Shown here piece by piece: positions 1 to 7,774 of a DNA stretch of 64,000 nt. Both the position numbers and the translations under genes were made by a program. Source of the DNA: OFTM10 sp964196195. Lineage in GTDB: Bacteria; Actinomycetota; Acidimicrobiia; Acidimicrobiales; Aldehydirespiratoraceae. The stretch spans positions 1 through 64,000 of the forward strand of contig CAXMSE010000041.1 in assembly GCA_964196195.1 (NCBI GenBank). Reading direction: 5' to 3'. The notes below the pieces were generated by a model that searched no databases, was not told the origin of the DNA, and was given only the letters and a program-made list of their open reading frames with translations. The first letter of the stretch is position 1; each line of letters opens with the position of its first letter.

Positions 1-341
1 GCTACCAGCGCAGACAGTTCCTTGAGGGTCCGGCCGGTGTCGATGATGTCATCGACGATCAACACGTCGCGGCCGCCCACCTCGAGGTCGAGGTCGCCCC
101 GCAGGCTCAACGACTCTCCCGGGGTGAACCCGTCCACATACGACGAGGCCGTGAGGAAGGCAAGCTCGGTCTCGGTGTCCATAGCTCGCACCAAATCGGC
201 GGCGAAGATCGCAGCGCCCTTCAGCACCACGATCACCACGACCCCGTCGTCGCCGTGATCGCAGTCGATACGCGCCGCCATCTCACTCACCTTCTCGGCG
301 ATTGTGTCGGCGCTGAAAAACACGGTGTGCTCGCTTGTCAT
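1..341 (-). CDS. hpt: Hypoxanthine phosphoribosyltransferase, 5' part (runs off the window)
   Basis: Purine salvage enzyme converting hypoxanthine/guanine plus PRPP to IMP/GMP in the cytoplasm. Reading the minus strand from the ATG at 341 gives about 113 residues. These include a VVVLKGA-type strand and the PRPP-binding signature VDDIIDTGRT just before the left window edge. The C-terminal part is missing only because the window ends. The gene lies downstream, on the same strand, of the repeat-bounded accessory block. It is probably the core gene that originally lay closer to queA (inference). Confidence 0.85.
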   Translation of the reverse strand, partial: MTSEHTVFFSADTIAEKVSEMAARIDCDHGDDGVVVIVVLKGAAIFAADLVRAMDTETELAFLTASSYVDGFTPGESLSLRGDLDLEVGGRDVLIVDDIIDTGRTLKELSALV

Positions 342-371
342 AGACAACCGGTCTATCGCACCACCCCACCC

Positions 372-472
372 GGCATTCTGTAGCAGCCTCCGAGCGCTTC
401 ATCGAATCGTCCGAGATAGTGAATTCTCGGTTCCGAGGGGCATGCGGTCGCCAACGTTTACATTTGGTAGCG
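372..472 (-). repeat. Direct repeat A1 (queA-3'-end-like site, left end of array A)
   Basis: About 100 bp that recur at 7631-7731 with few differences, including the shared opening GGCATTCTGTAGCAGCCTCC and the block CGCTTCATCGAATCGTCCGA. Its right part is a diverged copy of the family core (CATGCGGTCGCC, then ACATTTGGTAGCG). On the minus strand it reads LPNVNVGDRMPL, which resembles the SFGDCMLL end of QueA. It closes the accessory block on the hpt side. Confidence 0.8.
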
Positions 473-531
473 ATATCGGTCCGGCGACCCCGATGCCCGA
501 TGGGTGCGGATCACGGCTGAGACTCTGCGTC

Positions 532-954
532 TTATCGGGAAGGAGCGGGTGTGCCTACATAGGAGGCGTTCACGAACTTCCATGTGCCGCTCTCGTTGAT
601 CAACGTGAAGTAGTCGAAATTGTGTCGGATGGCCTGGTCATCCACGAACAGGGTGGCATCGGCTCTCACGAACGCAAGCCGACCGCGATCGACGTGCACG
701 GTGAACTCCGCAACTGGTTCCGTGTAGGGCGTTGGATCTATCTCGGCCTCAAGGTCCACCAGAAACTGCTCGAATCTCATGGTAGACGTGGTCCAGTTTC
801 CATCGCGAAGCGATGCAACGCCTATGTTCGCTTCTGCGGCAAACATGTCCGGCAGGGCGTCGAGGTCGTAGCTTCCCATGGCGGCCAGCAATCTTTCCAC
901 TGCGGCCTTGACCGCCATTTCGTCCGAGGTGGCGTGTGGCAGCTGCTCATCCAT
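532..954 (-). CDS. SnoaL-like / NTF2-fold protein
   Basis: A 140-residue single-domain protein with the typical SnoaL/NTF2 pattern. It has an N-terminal helical stretch (VERLLAAMGSYDLDALPDMF), an EANIGVASLRDG strand region and a central VHVDRGRLAFVRADATLFV strand pair. The C-terminal segment NESGTWKFVNASY is usual for this fold. Such proteins are small cyclases, isomerases or ligand-binding proteins, and the substrate cannot be told from the sequence. It is the last gene of cassette A-I, 60 bp before repeat A1, on the same strand as the methyltransferase upstream. No signal peptide is seen. Confidence 0.7.
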   Translation of the reverse strand: MDEQLPHATSDEMAVKAAVERLLAAMGSYDLDALPDMFAAEANIGVASLRDGNWTTSTMRFEQFLVDLEAEIDPTPYTEPVAEFTVHVDRGRLAFVRADATLFVDDQAIRHNFDYFTLINESGTWKFVNASYVGTPAPSR

Positions 955-1084
955 GATGTTTTCGCCATCTCTCGCAAACGAGTCGTCGTCGCGGACGACA
1001 CTATCGTCGAGGCCTCTTCCGGCGGAGACGATCCGACCCGCTGATCGATTGCTCCGATCGCGGCGCTTGGCTCAGGCAATGGGA

Positions 1085-1840
1085 CTAGTGCTTGCGCCAA
1101 ACAGAGACGTGGGCTGGAGAATCGCCAGTGAAGGGCGACCGCCGCCAATCGGCCCATCGGTCCTCAAGCGTCATCCCGGCCAGTTGCGCCATGAGATCAA
1201 GCTCGGACGGCCAGACATAGCGAAACGATGGAGACCCGATGCGGACGCGATCTCCGTCGATGTGGTAGTGGTGCGAGATCGAGATCTGATTGACGCGATC
1301 GACGTACTCCTCGAAGCCGAGATGGTGAGGAGAGACATCGAACGGAAGGATCGACTCGCCCGCCGGAAGGCGGTGCAGTTGGGGAACTCCCGTTTCGATG
1401 ACGAAACGACCACCAGAAGCGAGATGGGCGGCTGCATTGCGGAAGCAGTCAACTTGTTGCTGCTGTGTCCTCAGGTTTTCAATCGTGTTGTACACCAGAT
1501 AGACGACAGCTGCTTCGGCGCAGACCTGCGTGGTGGTCATGTCGCCGACCGTCACCGAGACGCGTTCGGCGCCGGCCTTCTTCTGCAACTCGGCGAGCAT
1601 CGCTTCGGAGAAGTCGATTCCATGAACTGGAGTCACATTCTCAGACAGAGGTAGTGCCAAGCGGCCCGTGCCAACGGCAAATTCGACAGCTGGCCCATCT
1701 CCGGCGAGACCAGCGAGGAGTTCAACGGCGGGCTGTACTGCTTCGGCAGTGAAGCGGTCGGCAGGGCCATCGTCGTACACAGCAGCAACCTCTGGTGAGA
1801 GGTGGCTGTCAGGCTTGGAGAGGTAGTCGGGCGCAGGCAT
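1085..1840 (-). CDS. Class I SAM-dependent methyltransferase
   Basis: A 251-residue Rossmann-type methyltransferase. Motif I appears as VEFAVGTGRLALPL (about residues 51-64) and motif II as the acidic strand end VHGIDFSEAML. A GDMTT motif follows, then a VYLVYNTIENL post-motif and SGGRFVIET. The canonical ExGxGxG of motif I is E-F-A-V-G-T-G here, common in the Methyltransf_25 group. The start follows PAPDYLSKPDSHLSPEVAAVYDDG-like residues usual for this group. Substrate unknown. It sits in cassette A-I between a SnoaL-like gene and the PadR operon, all on the minus strand. Confidence 0.8.
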   Translation of the reverse strand: MPAPDYLSKPDSHLSPEVAAVYDDGPADRFTAEAVQPAVELLAGLAGDGPAVEFAVGTGRLALPLSENVTPVHGIDFSEAMLAELQKKAGAERVSVTVGDMTTTQVCAEAAVVYLVYNTIENLRTQQQQVDCFRNAAAHLASGGRFVIETGVPQLHRLPAGESILPFDVSPHHLGFEEYVDRVNQISISHHYHIDGDRVRIGSPSFRYVWPSELDLMAQLAGMTLEDRWADWRRSPFTGDSPAHVSVWRKH

Positions 1841-1971
1841 AGCGCAAGCTTGTCACTGCCCCACCGCCCACGCCCACGACTTTCGCGTTCCATACCACCC
1901 CATCAGAATCACCTGTTCCCGACGTCTCTCATGTTCAGCGGCTTCATCCACATTCACTCGATCACGATCGC

Positions 1972-2970
1972 TCAGTCGAAGCGACTGCAGCGGTCTTCCC
2001 AGACGTCCATGTAGTCGCCGAGGATTCCAGAGATCTCTCGGAAGGGTGGTTCGAACTCATCGGGCAGGTGGAGTTCTCGGGTCTCGGCCTCGCCCTTGGC
2101 GTTGTGGCTATTGAACTTCACCCACGGATCGGCGCACGTCTCGGTCGTGAGCCGGACGATTTCGTCGACGTCGCCGTCGTTGGCGGCCTGCCACAGCGCT
2201 CGGGTGTCTGCAGAGGCGCCCGCCACAGAGTGGTCTCCGGGTGGTCCGAGGCTCTGACGGTAGGAGTTGTAGGACGCTCCGATGATAAAACCGAGAATCG
2301 CGAGTGACGGGACAAGCACGAGCGTGGGCTTCACCCACTTCCGCCCTACCAGGCGCTGTCGGCCCGAGGTGGTCAGTTTGATGAGCGCCCAGATGATTCC
2401 CAAGCCGCTGCCGACGATGGCCGTGAGTCCAATGGTTATGAAGATCAGGTATCCGACGTCGTCGTTCAACAGCACGAGGATTACTGCGGCCGGGATGAAC
2501 GACGCGGCGCCAAGCGCGACGTGTTGGGCGACCGGGCCGCCGGTGGTGCGGCGCACGAGCCAGGCCCTGCGGAATCGGCTGATGCCGTAGGTGGGGAAGC
2601 CGAACCACACCAGCAGGAATGCGTTGAGGAGGATCATCGGACCGATCGCGCTGCGTGGCGCCGTGGCGAGTCCGACCGCGAGCACAACGAAACCGACTAT
2701 GACGAGCACGAAGATCACCCCCTTCGACGGCTTGCGATCGCCGGAGAACATCGAGCGCCGTTCCTTGACGGCGCTGGGGATCAGATCCCGGATGGTTCGC
2801 CACCACATACCGCGGCCGTCGCTGGCGAACACCATCAGATCTCGGAAGCTTTGGGCCAGGTCCTCGCCGTACTCGTCGCGGAAGTCGCGTGGGTAGGCGA
2901 CGAGCAACCGCCGATAGGTCCGTTCGTGTCGATCGACGGTATGGGAGCGGCTGGGTGTGGTCATGGTCAT
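1972..2970 (-). CDS. PadR-linked integral membrane protein
   Basis: The start at 2970 overlaps the PadR stop as ATGA, so the pair is translationally coupled; the longer ORF upstream is not needed. The ~332-residue product opens with a cytoplasmic prefix (ERTYRRLLVAYPRDFRDEYGEDL) that resembles the prefix of PadR-associated permeases. Several hydrophobic helices follow, roughly residues 85-250 (for example VIFVLVIVGFVVLAVGLATA). A soluble C-terminal part contains an acidic DVDEIVRLTTETC segment. Function unknown; partner PadR proteins often control such membrane proteins. Part of cassette A-I. Confidence 0.7.
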   Translation of the reverse strand: MTMTTPSRSHTVDRHERTYRRLLVAYPRDFRDEYGEDLAQSFRDLMVFASDGRGMWWRTIRDLIPSAVKERRSMFSGDRKPSKGVIFVLVIVGFVVLAVGLATAPRSAIGPMILLNAFLLVWFGFPTYGISRFRRAWLVRRTTGGPVAQHVALGAASFIPAAVILVLLNDDVGYLIFITIGLTAIVGSGLGIIWALIKLTTSGRQRLVGRKWVKPTLVLVPSLAILGFIIGASYNSYRQSLGPPGDHSVAGASADTRALWQAANDGDVDEIVRLTTETCADPWVKFNSHNAKGEAETRELHLPDEFEPPFREISGILGDYMDVWEDRCSRFD

Positions 2971-3344
2971 GACAGCTCGCCGAGCAGGCGGGTCGGAGCC
3001 GCGTGGCTGGATCGTTCGACCAGGTTGGCGAGACGCTGGATCTCCGCTGCGCACACACTCGCGCCAAGTGCGCTGAGCCGGTAGTACTTGCGGCGCTGGT
3101 CGTCGAGCACCGGGTCGGGGCGGCTATCGGTCTGTTCGATCAGACCTTGCGCCACTAGTTTCTTGATCGTGCCGTAGAGGGTTCCCGGACCCAGCTTGAT
3201 GACGCCGTCAGAGAGGCGTTCGACGTCGCCCATGATGGCGTAGCCGTGCCGCTCGCCGCGGTTCAGCGACAACACGATGTGCAGCGCGGCCGGCGCCAAG
3301 GGCACGTACGGGCCCGGGTCCGGGGCATCGGATTCATCTGACAT
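2967..3344 (-). CDS. PadR-family transcriptional regulator
   Basis: The start chosen at 3344 (MSDESDAPDPG) gives 125 residues; an N-terminal extension to 3479 would run through the promoter. The PadR winged helix is clear: LAPAALHIVLSLNRGERHGY near the N-terminus, then LGPGTLYGTIKKLVAQGLIEQ. A DDQRRKYYRLSALG wing follows. It is the first gene of a two-gene operon with a membrane protein, joined by an ATGA overlap. A likely autoregulatory operator lies immediately upstream. Ligand unknown. Confidence 0.88.
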   Translation of the reverse strand: MSDESDAPDPGPYVPLAPAALHIVLSLNRGERHGYAIMGDVERLSDGVIKLGPGTLYGTIKKLVAQGLIEQTDSRPDPVLDDQRRKYYRLSALGASVCAAEIQRLANLVERSSHAAPTRLLGELS

Positions 3345-3355
3345 TCGCTCACCTC

Positions 3356-3388
3356 TCGATATATCGATGTTCGATTGACTATATCGAT
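3356..3388 (-). promoter_or_regulatory. Putative PadR operator
   Basis: Just upstream of the padR start is a perfect 12-bp palindrome TCGATATATCGA (3356-3367). The word ATATCGAT occurs at 3361-3368 and again at 3381-3388, exactly 20 bp apart, about two helical turns on the same face. The stretch is AT-rich in a GC-rich context. This fits an autoregulated PadR promoter (inference). Confidence 0.55.
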
Positions 3389-3632
3389 CTCCGAGTGAGT
3401 TGTCCAGATGGAATCCACCAGGAAACCCAAAGCGTCGCCCACACATCGGTATCGGCGCACAGCCGCCCAGAACAGTCACACCGTCCGATATGCGCCGATT
3501 CCGGACGGTCCCGAAGGATGCCCAATGACGTGACTATCCAGTGGGTACGGAGCTGTGCCACTCCCTCGACTTCGCCGGCCATCAGGGTGGGTGCGACGTG
3601 GCAGTCGCCGCACGCCTGGTTGGGGCTGGTGG

Positions 3633-4037
3633 TCAGATTAAACCCAGCTGAAGGTGTTCACGATATGTGTCGAAGATTCCCCAAATCTCGGCGACCTTAC
3701 CGTCCTCGAGTCGCATGAAAAGCATCTCCCCCACGTCGACCGACTGACCAGTTGCGGAGTGGCCCTGGTACTCGCCCGTCTGGATGGCCGTCATTCCCAT
3801 GTGTAGAGCGACATGGTCGCCGTCGTCGACGATGTGATGGATCTCGAAGTGGATGTCGGAGAACGATTCCTTGTGACCGTCGATCAACTCGATCTGTTCG
3901 CGGACGCCGTACTGCGCCGGGCCTCCGGCCGTGTGGAAGACACAACCCGTCGCGAAGACGAGTTCCAGGTTCCCATAGTCTCCTGCGTTCCACGCCTCCT
4001 GGAACAGGATCCGTGCGATGTCGTGCCCTGTACTCAT
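3633..4037 (-). CDS. SnoaL-like ester cyclase family protein
   Basis: A 134-residue polyketide-cyclase-like protein of the ester cyclase group. It shows the N-terminal ARILFQEAWNAGDYGNLELVFA helix and loop, HTAGGPAQYG, and the diagnostic FSDIHFEIHHIVDDGDHVALHM strand region. The C-terminal LEDGKVAEIWGIFDTYRE pattern follows. Members are small NTF2-fold enzymes, many of unknown substrate. It is the first gene of cassette A-I on the minus strand, starting about 100 bp from repeat A2. The cassette thus holds two different NTF2-fold proteins. Confidence 0.75.
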   Translation of the reverse strand: MSTGHDIARILFQEAWNAGDYGNLELVFATGCVFHTAGGPAQYGVREQIELIDGHKESFSDIHFEIHHIVDDGDHVALHMGMTAIQTGEYQGHSATGQSVDVGEMLFMRLEDGKVAEIWGIFDTYREHLQLGLI

Positions 4038-4133
4038 CGTCAGGTTCCCCTCCTCTTGCCGGTCCTTGCGAGAGCGACGCTACTGCACCCCCGAGCGACC
4101 CGCAGTCTGATCAGATCCGGTCTTAATCCGGCG

Positions 4134-4193
4134 GTCAGTGTTGACCTGCTTCGAGCAACATGCAGTCGCCGATGCTTACGTTTGGTAGCGGTT
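4134..4193 (-). repeat. Direct repeat A2 (closest copy of the queA 3' end)
   Basis: Positions 4134-4172 match 13293-13331 (the queA stop and last codons) at about 37 of 39 bases. On the minus strand they still encode SIGDCMLLEAGQH followed by TGA, against SFGDCMLLEAGQR in QueA. To the right the sequence leaves queA and continues as the element-type arm TGCTTACGTTTGGTAGCGG, shared with A1, A3 and A4. It separates cassettes A-I and A-II. Confidence 0.88.
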
Positions 4194-4514
4194 GCAACTA
4201 GCGGCGACAAGCTCGAATCGGCACTGATCGCGCGCTGGGTCCGCGAGCTGAGACAGGCGTGAATACGGAGTGGGGTTCGAGGTGCGGAGGAGCGACACGA
4301 TCCGCCGGTTATGCGGCGCGGTCGGTGGCGTCGTGCTCGTGATTAGGGGCAGGATCCGGGATGGAAAGTGCCGTCGAGCTCTTGGTCGGCCGGTGTGATT
4401 CGCGCGAGTCGGTCGAGGGTCAGGTCGGTGCGTTTCCGCACGAGATTCTAGCGCAGGAGAGAAAGCTCGAGGTGGGTGAACCGAGGAGACCTGTGGCGTG
4501 GGCGAGTGAGGGTG
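4194..4514. other. Intergenic stretch with no convincing gene
   Basis: About 320 bp between repeat A2 and the end of the E1-beta gene. Minus-strand reading around 4350-4445 gives a short coherent stretch (DLTLDRLARITPADQELDGT) that ends at a stop and has no start. It may be a remnant of a longer gene, but no family could be named. Nothing else stands out. Confidence 0.3.
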
Positions 4515-5525
4515 TCACAGCAGTGCTCGCGAGGCGGCCAGGATGCGTTCGGTGTTGGGCAGGGCAGCATATTCGAGTTGGCGGGCATAGGGGATTGTTG
4601 ATTCGACTGCGACCCTGGCGAGGGTGGCGTCGATGCGGTGTTCGGCGATGATCGCGGCTATCTCCCCGGACAACCCGCCGCGGATGTAGTCCTCGTCGAC
4701 CACAACTACGCGTCCGGTGGCGGTAGCGGCCGATACGATGGCGTCAACGTCGAGGGGTGACACGCTCCGGAGGTCAACGACGTGTGCTTCGACGCCCTCG
4801 GCAGCTAGGAGTTCGGCTGCTTCGAGGCTGCGGTGCACGCCGATCCCGACACTTATCAGGGCGATGTCGTTGCCGGCCCGACGGTTGGCCGCGGATCCGA
4901 GAGGGACCGGGGCGATGGGGTCAGGGACTGCTCCTCGGCCACCATCGACGGGGGTGTCGAACGTCACCGTGGATCGGCGCGATCCTCCTAGGTAGTCGAG
5001 CCAGTAGTCGGCCAACAGTTTGTGTTCGAGAAAGACGACGGGTTCCTCGGTGTCGATGGCGGTGCGCATCAACCCTGCCGCGTCGGCCGGCGTGGACGGC
5101 ACTACGACGCACAGTCCGGGGATGCCCGAAAGCATCCCCCACAGCACCTGTTCGTGTTGGCCGCCATCGCCGTACCAACCGCCGCACGACGCTCGCACCA
5201 CGAGAGGGACCTTCCAGGTTCCACCCGAGAACGCTTCATACTTGGCGGCATGGTTGAGTAGGCCGTCGAAGGCGACACCGATGAAGTCGATGAACATGAT
5301 TTCGACCACCGGGCGGAGTCCTCCCATTGCCGCGGTCACCGCCGCGCCGAGAAACGCCGACTCACTGATCGGTGCGTCACGAACCCGATCAGCGCCGTGA
5401 CGAACGAGGAGATTGCGTCTCAGCATCCGCACGTCCTCACCGAAGACCACCACCCGCGGGTCTCGGGTCCTCGCCTCATCCAGCGCCACTTCGATAGCGT
5501 CGCCAAAGCTCAGTTCGCGGGTCAT
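4515..5525 (-). CDS. 2-oxoacid/acetoin dehydrogenase E1 component, beta subunit
   Basis: A 336-residue transketolase-like beta subunit of the PdhB/AcoB/BkdB group, which pairs with an alpha subunit for thiamine-diphosphate-dependent decarboxylation. It shows VVVFGEDV near residue 25 and DAPISESAFLGAAVTAAMGG. It also has PVVEIMFIDF, the GGWYGDGGQHEQ segment and the transketolase C-terminal domain (VDLRSVSPLDVDAI, VVVDEDYIRGG). Length is normal and the frame is intact. It overlaps the alpha gene by ATGA (5522-5525). As that partner is frameshifted and eroded, the beta subunit may be an orphan. Confidence 0.8.
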   Translation of the reverse strand: MTRELSFGDAIEVALDEARTRDPRVVVFGEDVRMLRRNLLVRHGADRVRDAPISESAFLGAAVTAAMGGLRPVVEIMFIDFIGVAFDGLLNHAAKYEAFSGGTWKVPLVVRASCGGWYGDGGQHEQVLWGMLSGIPGLCVVVPSTPADAAGLMRTAIDTEEPVVFLEHKLLADYWLDYLGGSRRSTVTFDTPVDGGRGAVPDPIAPVPLGSAANRRAGNDIALISVGIGVHRSLEAAELLAAEGVEAHVVDLRSVSPLDVDAIVSAATATGRVVVVDEDYIRGGLSGEIAAIIAEHRIDATLARVAVESTIPYARQLEYAALPNTERILAASRALL

Positions 5526-6531
5526 CGGGCTGCTTCCACAGGCTTGAGCGCCTGCGCTGCCGCTTCAGCCACCTCGGCATCCACCCTCGCATCGATCCCC
5601 CGCGCAACCTCGTCGCCCAGACTCCGGCGGGCCCTCCTCAGCGGATCCCAGGACCCGTGGCGGGCATGACCAGCGACGGCGGTTGCCACCCGTCGACCAA
5701 GTCCGGCCGCAACCTTGAGCTGGTGAAGAGTGCCCGCGGCCCCCGGGCGACGAGCTGCATCAGCCAGCGGTACCCCGAGCTCTCGGGCCTGAGCGAGAGG
5801 ACTATGAACTACCCGCAACAGCGGATCGTCGAGGAGGTGGCCGTCGGGACGAACGCACCGCGCGTGCAGAAACGCGGGCTCACGGCGTCGGCGCATCCGA
5901 TCGATCAACCGCGACGTCACCCGACTTACCCCCAACACATCAGACCCTCTCACTCCCGCGCAACGGAGTCCGAACGCACCGGCCCGCTCGACGGGGCTAC
6001 CAGTCGTCACCGACTCGGACCTCGTCGTGATCGACCAACGATTGTCTTTGCAGACGAACAACACCGGCAGCGCCCAGACCTTGGCGAGGTTGAAAGACTC
6101 CATCAACATCCCCTGATTGAGCGCACCCTCACCGAAATACGCGACCGCCACCGACCCGGGTCGAAGGTGTTCGCCGCTGAGCGCAAATCCGCAAGCCGCC
6201 GGCCCCGCCGATCCAACGATCCCATCAGCGAGATGCAGGCGATCCGGTGCCATCAGATGCATGTGTCCCGCCCAACCGTGGTTCAGACCATCCTCGTGCC
6301 CGAGCAGCTCCAGCAGCAGCGATAAGAGGTCGACGCCAGCGGCGACGAAGGGACCCGTCGGACGATGGTCACACGCCACCGCATCACCGGACCCAAGGTG
6401 AGGCCTTCCGCCCACCAGCCGTTCTGTACGATCTCGACGGCCCGGATCCTCGCCATCGCCTCATACAGCGAGATCAACTCCGTATTGGTCCGGCGCATGA
6501 TCGCCCCACTCCGGTGACCCATCTCAGCCAC
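5522..6531 (-). pseudogene. 2-oxoacid dehydrogenase E1 alpha subunit, frameshifted
   Basis: The reading begins in one frame at 6531 (LISLYEAMARIRAVEIVQNGWWAEGLTLG) and resumes in another near 6392-6397 (LGSGDAVACD) down to 5522, so a frameshift lies there. After the shift a span of about 15 residues that normally carries the THRGHGH motif is missing; only PTGPFVAAGVDLL is left. The TPP motif is GEG instead of GDG, and the usual NN pair reads DNRW. Downstream regions (GWAGHMHL, FNLAKVWALPVLFVC) remain recognisable. This points to a decaying gene rather than one sequencing error, though an error at the frameshift cannot be excluded. Confidence 0.7.
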
Positions 6532-6727
6532 CTCCGAGCTTCATCGTCGCAACTCCCCCGACCAGCTGCAAGGCGCGCTACCCCGATCCGGGGTTTCCCC
6601 TATTGCGGGCTAGGGCGCCCCGAATCTTCATTCCATGTCGATCGGGGGTTTGTCGGGGAATACTGATGTCATCGCGCCGGCGTAGGTGACCCTCGGTATC
6701 GGGCCGAGAGTCAAGGCGCCGTTGTCG

Positions 6728-7333
6728 TCAAAGCGAATACGGGGTCAGCGCGCTCTCCGCGGCCAGGCGCCGAAGGCGGGACCCGAGGAGATCAACGGCG
6801 ATGACACCGGCGGACACGAATCGGTTGGTGTGGAACCGTCGACGCTTCGAGGGAATCAGTTCGATTATCGAGAGGTTCGCTGATGGTGCAGGGTGAAGAT
6901 GCAAGGCTGCTGCACGCCGACGCGAGAAGAGCCCGGTGCGAACAGATGCGCTCCAAGTGATGCTGTCGCCGTGGAAAACGCGGCTTGCGGTATCCACCTC
7001 GAGTGACGGGATCGGCTCGGCGAACAGCTCCCCGGTGACGACAACCGCTTTCGCGGCGCCGGGCCGGACCGCCAACGGCTGCATGATCTCCTCGAAGTCG
7101 CCGCGTCTCTGGCCTCGGTCGACGACAACACCGAGCCTGTGTCCGGGTTGTGCTCTCAGCTCGCCCAAGCGGCTGATCACACTATTGCCCGCGGCGCGGT
7201 GGTGATACGACTCCGCAGCGGCTCCACCGCTGGCAGTGGGGTCGATGGGGAGCAGTTCGCCGTCGCGACCGATGGTGAACACATCGAGCTCGACGACGTC
7301 GATCAGGCCGCTCTCGTTGACCGGCGGGGTCAT
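6728..7333 (-). CDS. Hypothetical protein
   Basis: A 201-residue ORF on the same strand as its neighbours, with coding-like composition (LIDVVELDVFTIGRDGELLPID, then AAKAVVVTGELF). No known domain, signal peptide or membrane segment was recognised. The C-terminal third is arginine-rich (PSKRRRFHTNRF, LGSRLRRLAAE). It is the first solid gene of cassette A-II, about 200 bp upstream of the E1-alpha pseudogene. Confidence 0.45.
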   Translation of the reverse strand: MTPPVNESGLIDVVELDVFTIGRDGELLPIDPTASGGAAAESYHHRAAGNSVISRLGELRAQPGHRLGVVVDRGQRRGDFEEIMQPLAVRPGAAKAVVVTGELFAEPIPSLEVDTASRVFHGDSITWSASVRTGLFSRRRAAALHLHPAPSANLSIIELIPSKRRRFHTNRFVSAGVIAVDLLGSRLRRLAAESALTPYSL

Positions 7334-7630
7334 TCCACGACCATAGTCAATGGTTGCGGGCCTGGCATGGGCCTGCGCAATCGGGGAATTTCGACGAGAT
7401 GGAGAACGGTTCCCGGGTCATGAGCTGTGGAAACGTTCACAAACTTGCGGTGAGGCTCATGTGGCCTCTCGCAACGGTCGACCCATCTGGCCCGCCACGC
7501 CTCATTGTTCCCACCGCACATAGCAGCACACAGAATCACAGGCGCACTTGAGATGCAGCCCAACAGTTCGGCCCAGGCGCGACGCTCGATAATCGCGACG
7601 CCGCGGCACCATCGACCCCGAGAACGATCC

Positions 7631-7733
7631 GGCATTCTGTAGCAGCCTCCAACGCTTCATCGAATCGTCCGAGATCATGGATTCTCCGTTGCGAGGAGCA
7701 TGCAGTCGCCGATGCTCACATTTGGTAGCGGTT
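7631..7733 (-). repeat. Direct repeat A3 (queA-3'-end-like site)
   Basis: It contains the ~100-bp version shared with A1 (372-472), ending in the family core CATGCAGTCGCCGATG and the arm ACATTTGGTAGCGG. The minus strand reads LPNVSIGDCMLL and then leaves the queA sequence (ATENP, stop). It separates cassettes A-II and A-III. The cyclase-ATPase gene ends about 40 bp to its right. Confidence 0.85.
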
Positions 7734-7774
7734 CACAGGCCATGATCAGGGCCGACTTTCCGGTGTTCGCGCGA

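Noticed and set aside
304..1044. 246-aa plus-strand ORF
   Set aside because: Antisense shadow of the SnoaL-like gene; no domain or codon-like composition.
7330..7635. 101-aa minus-strand ORF overlapping the next gene by ATGA
   Set aside because: Composition (Arg, Trp and Cys rich) is not coding-like and it runs into repeat A3; too weak to call.
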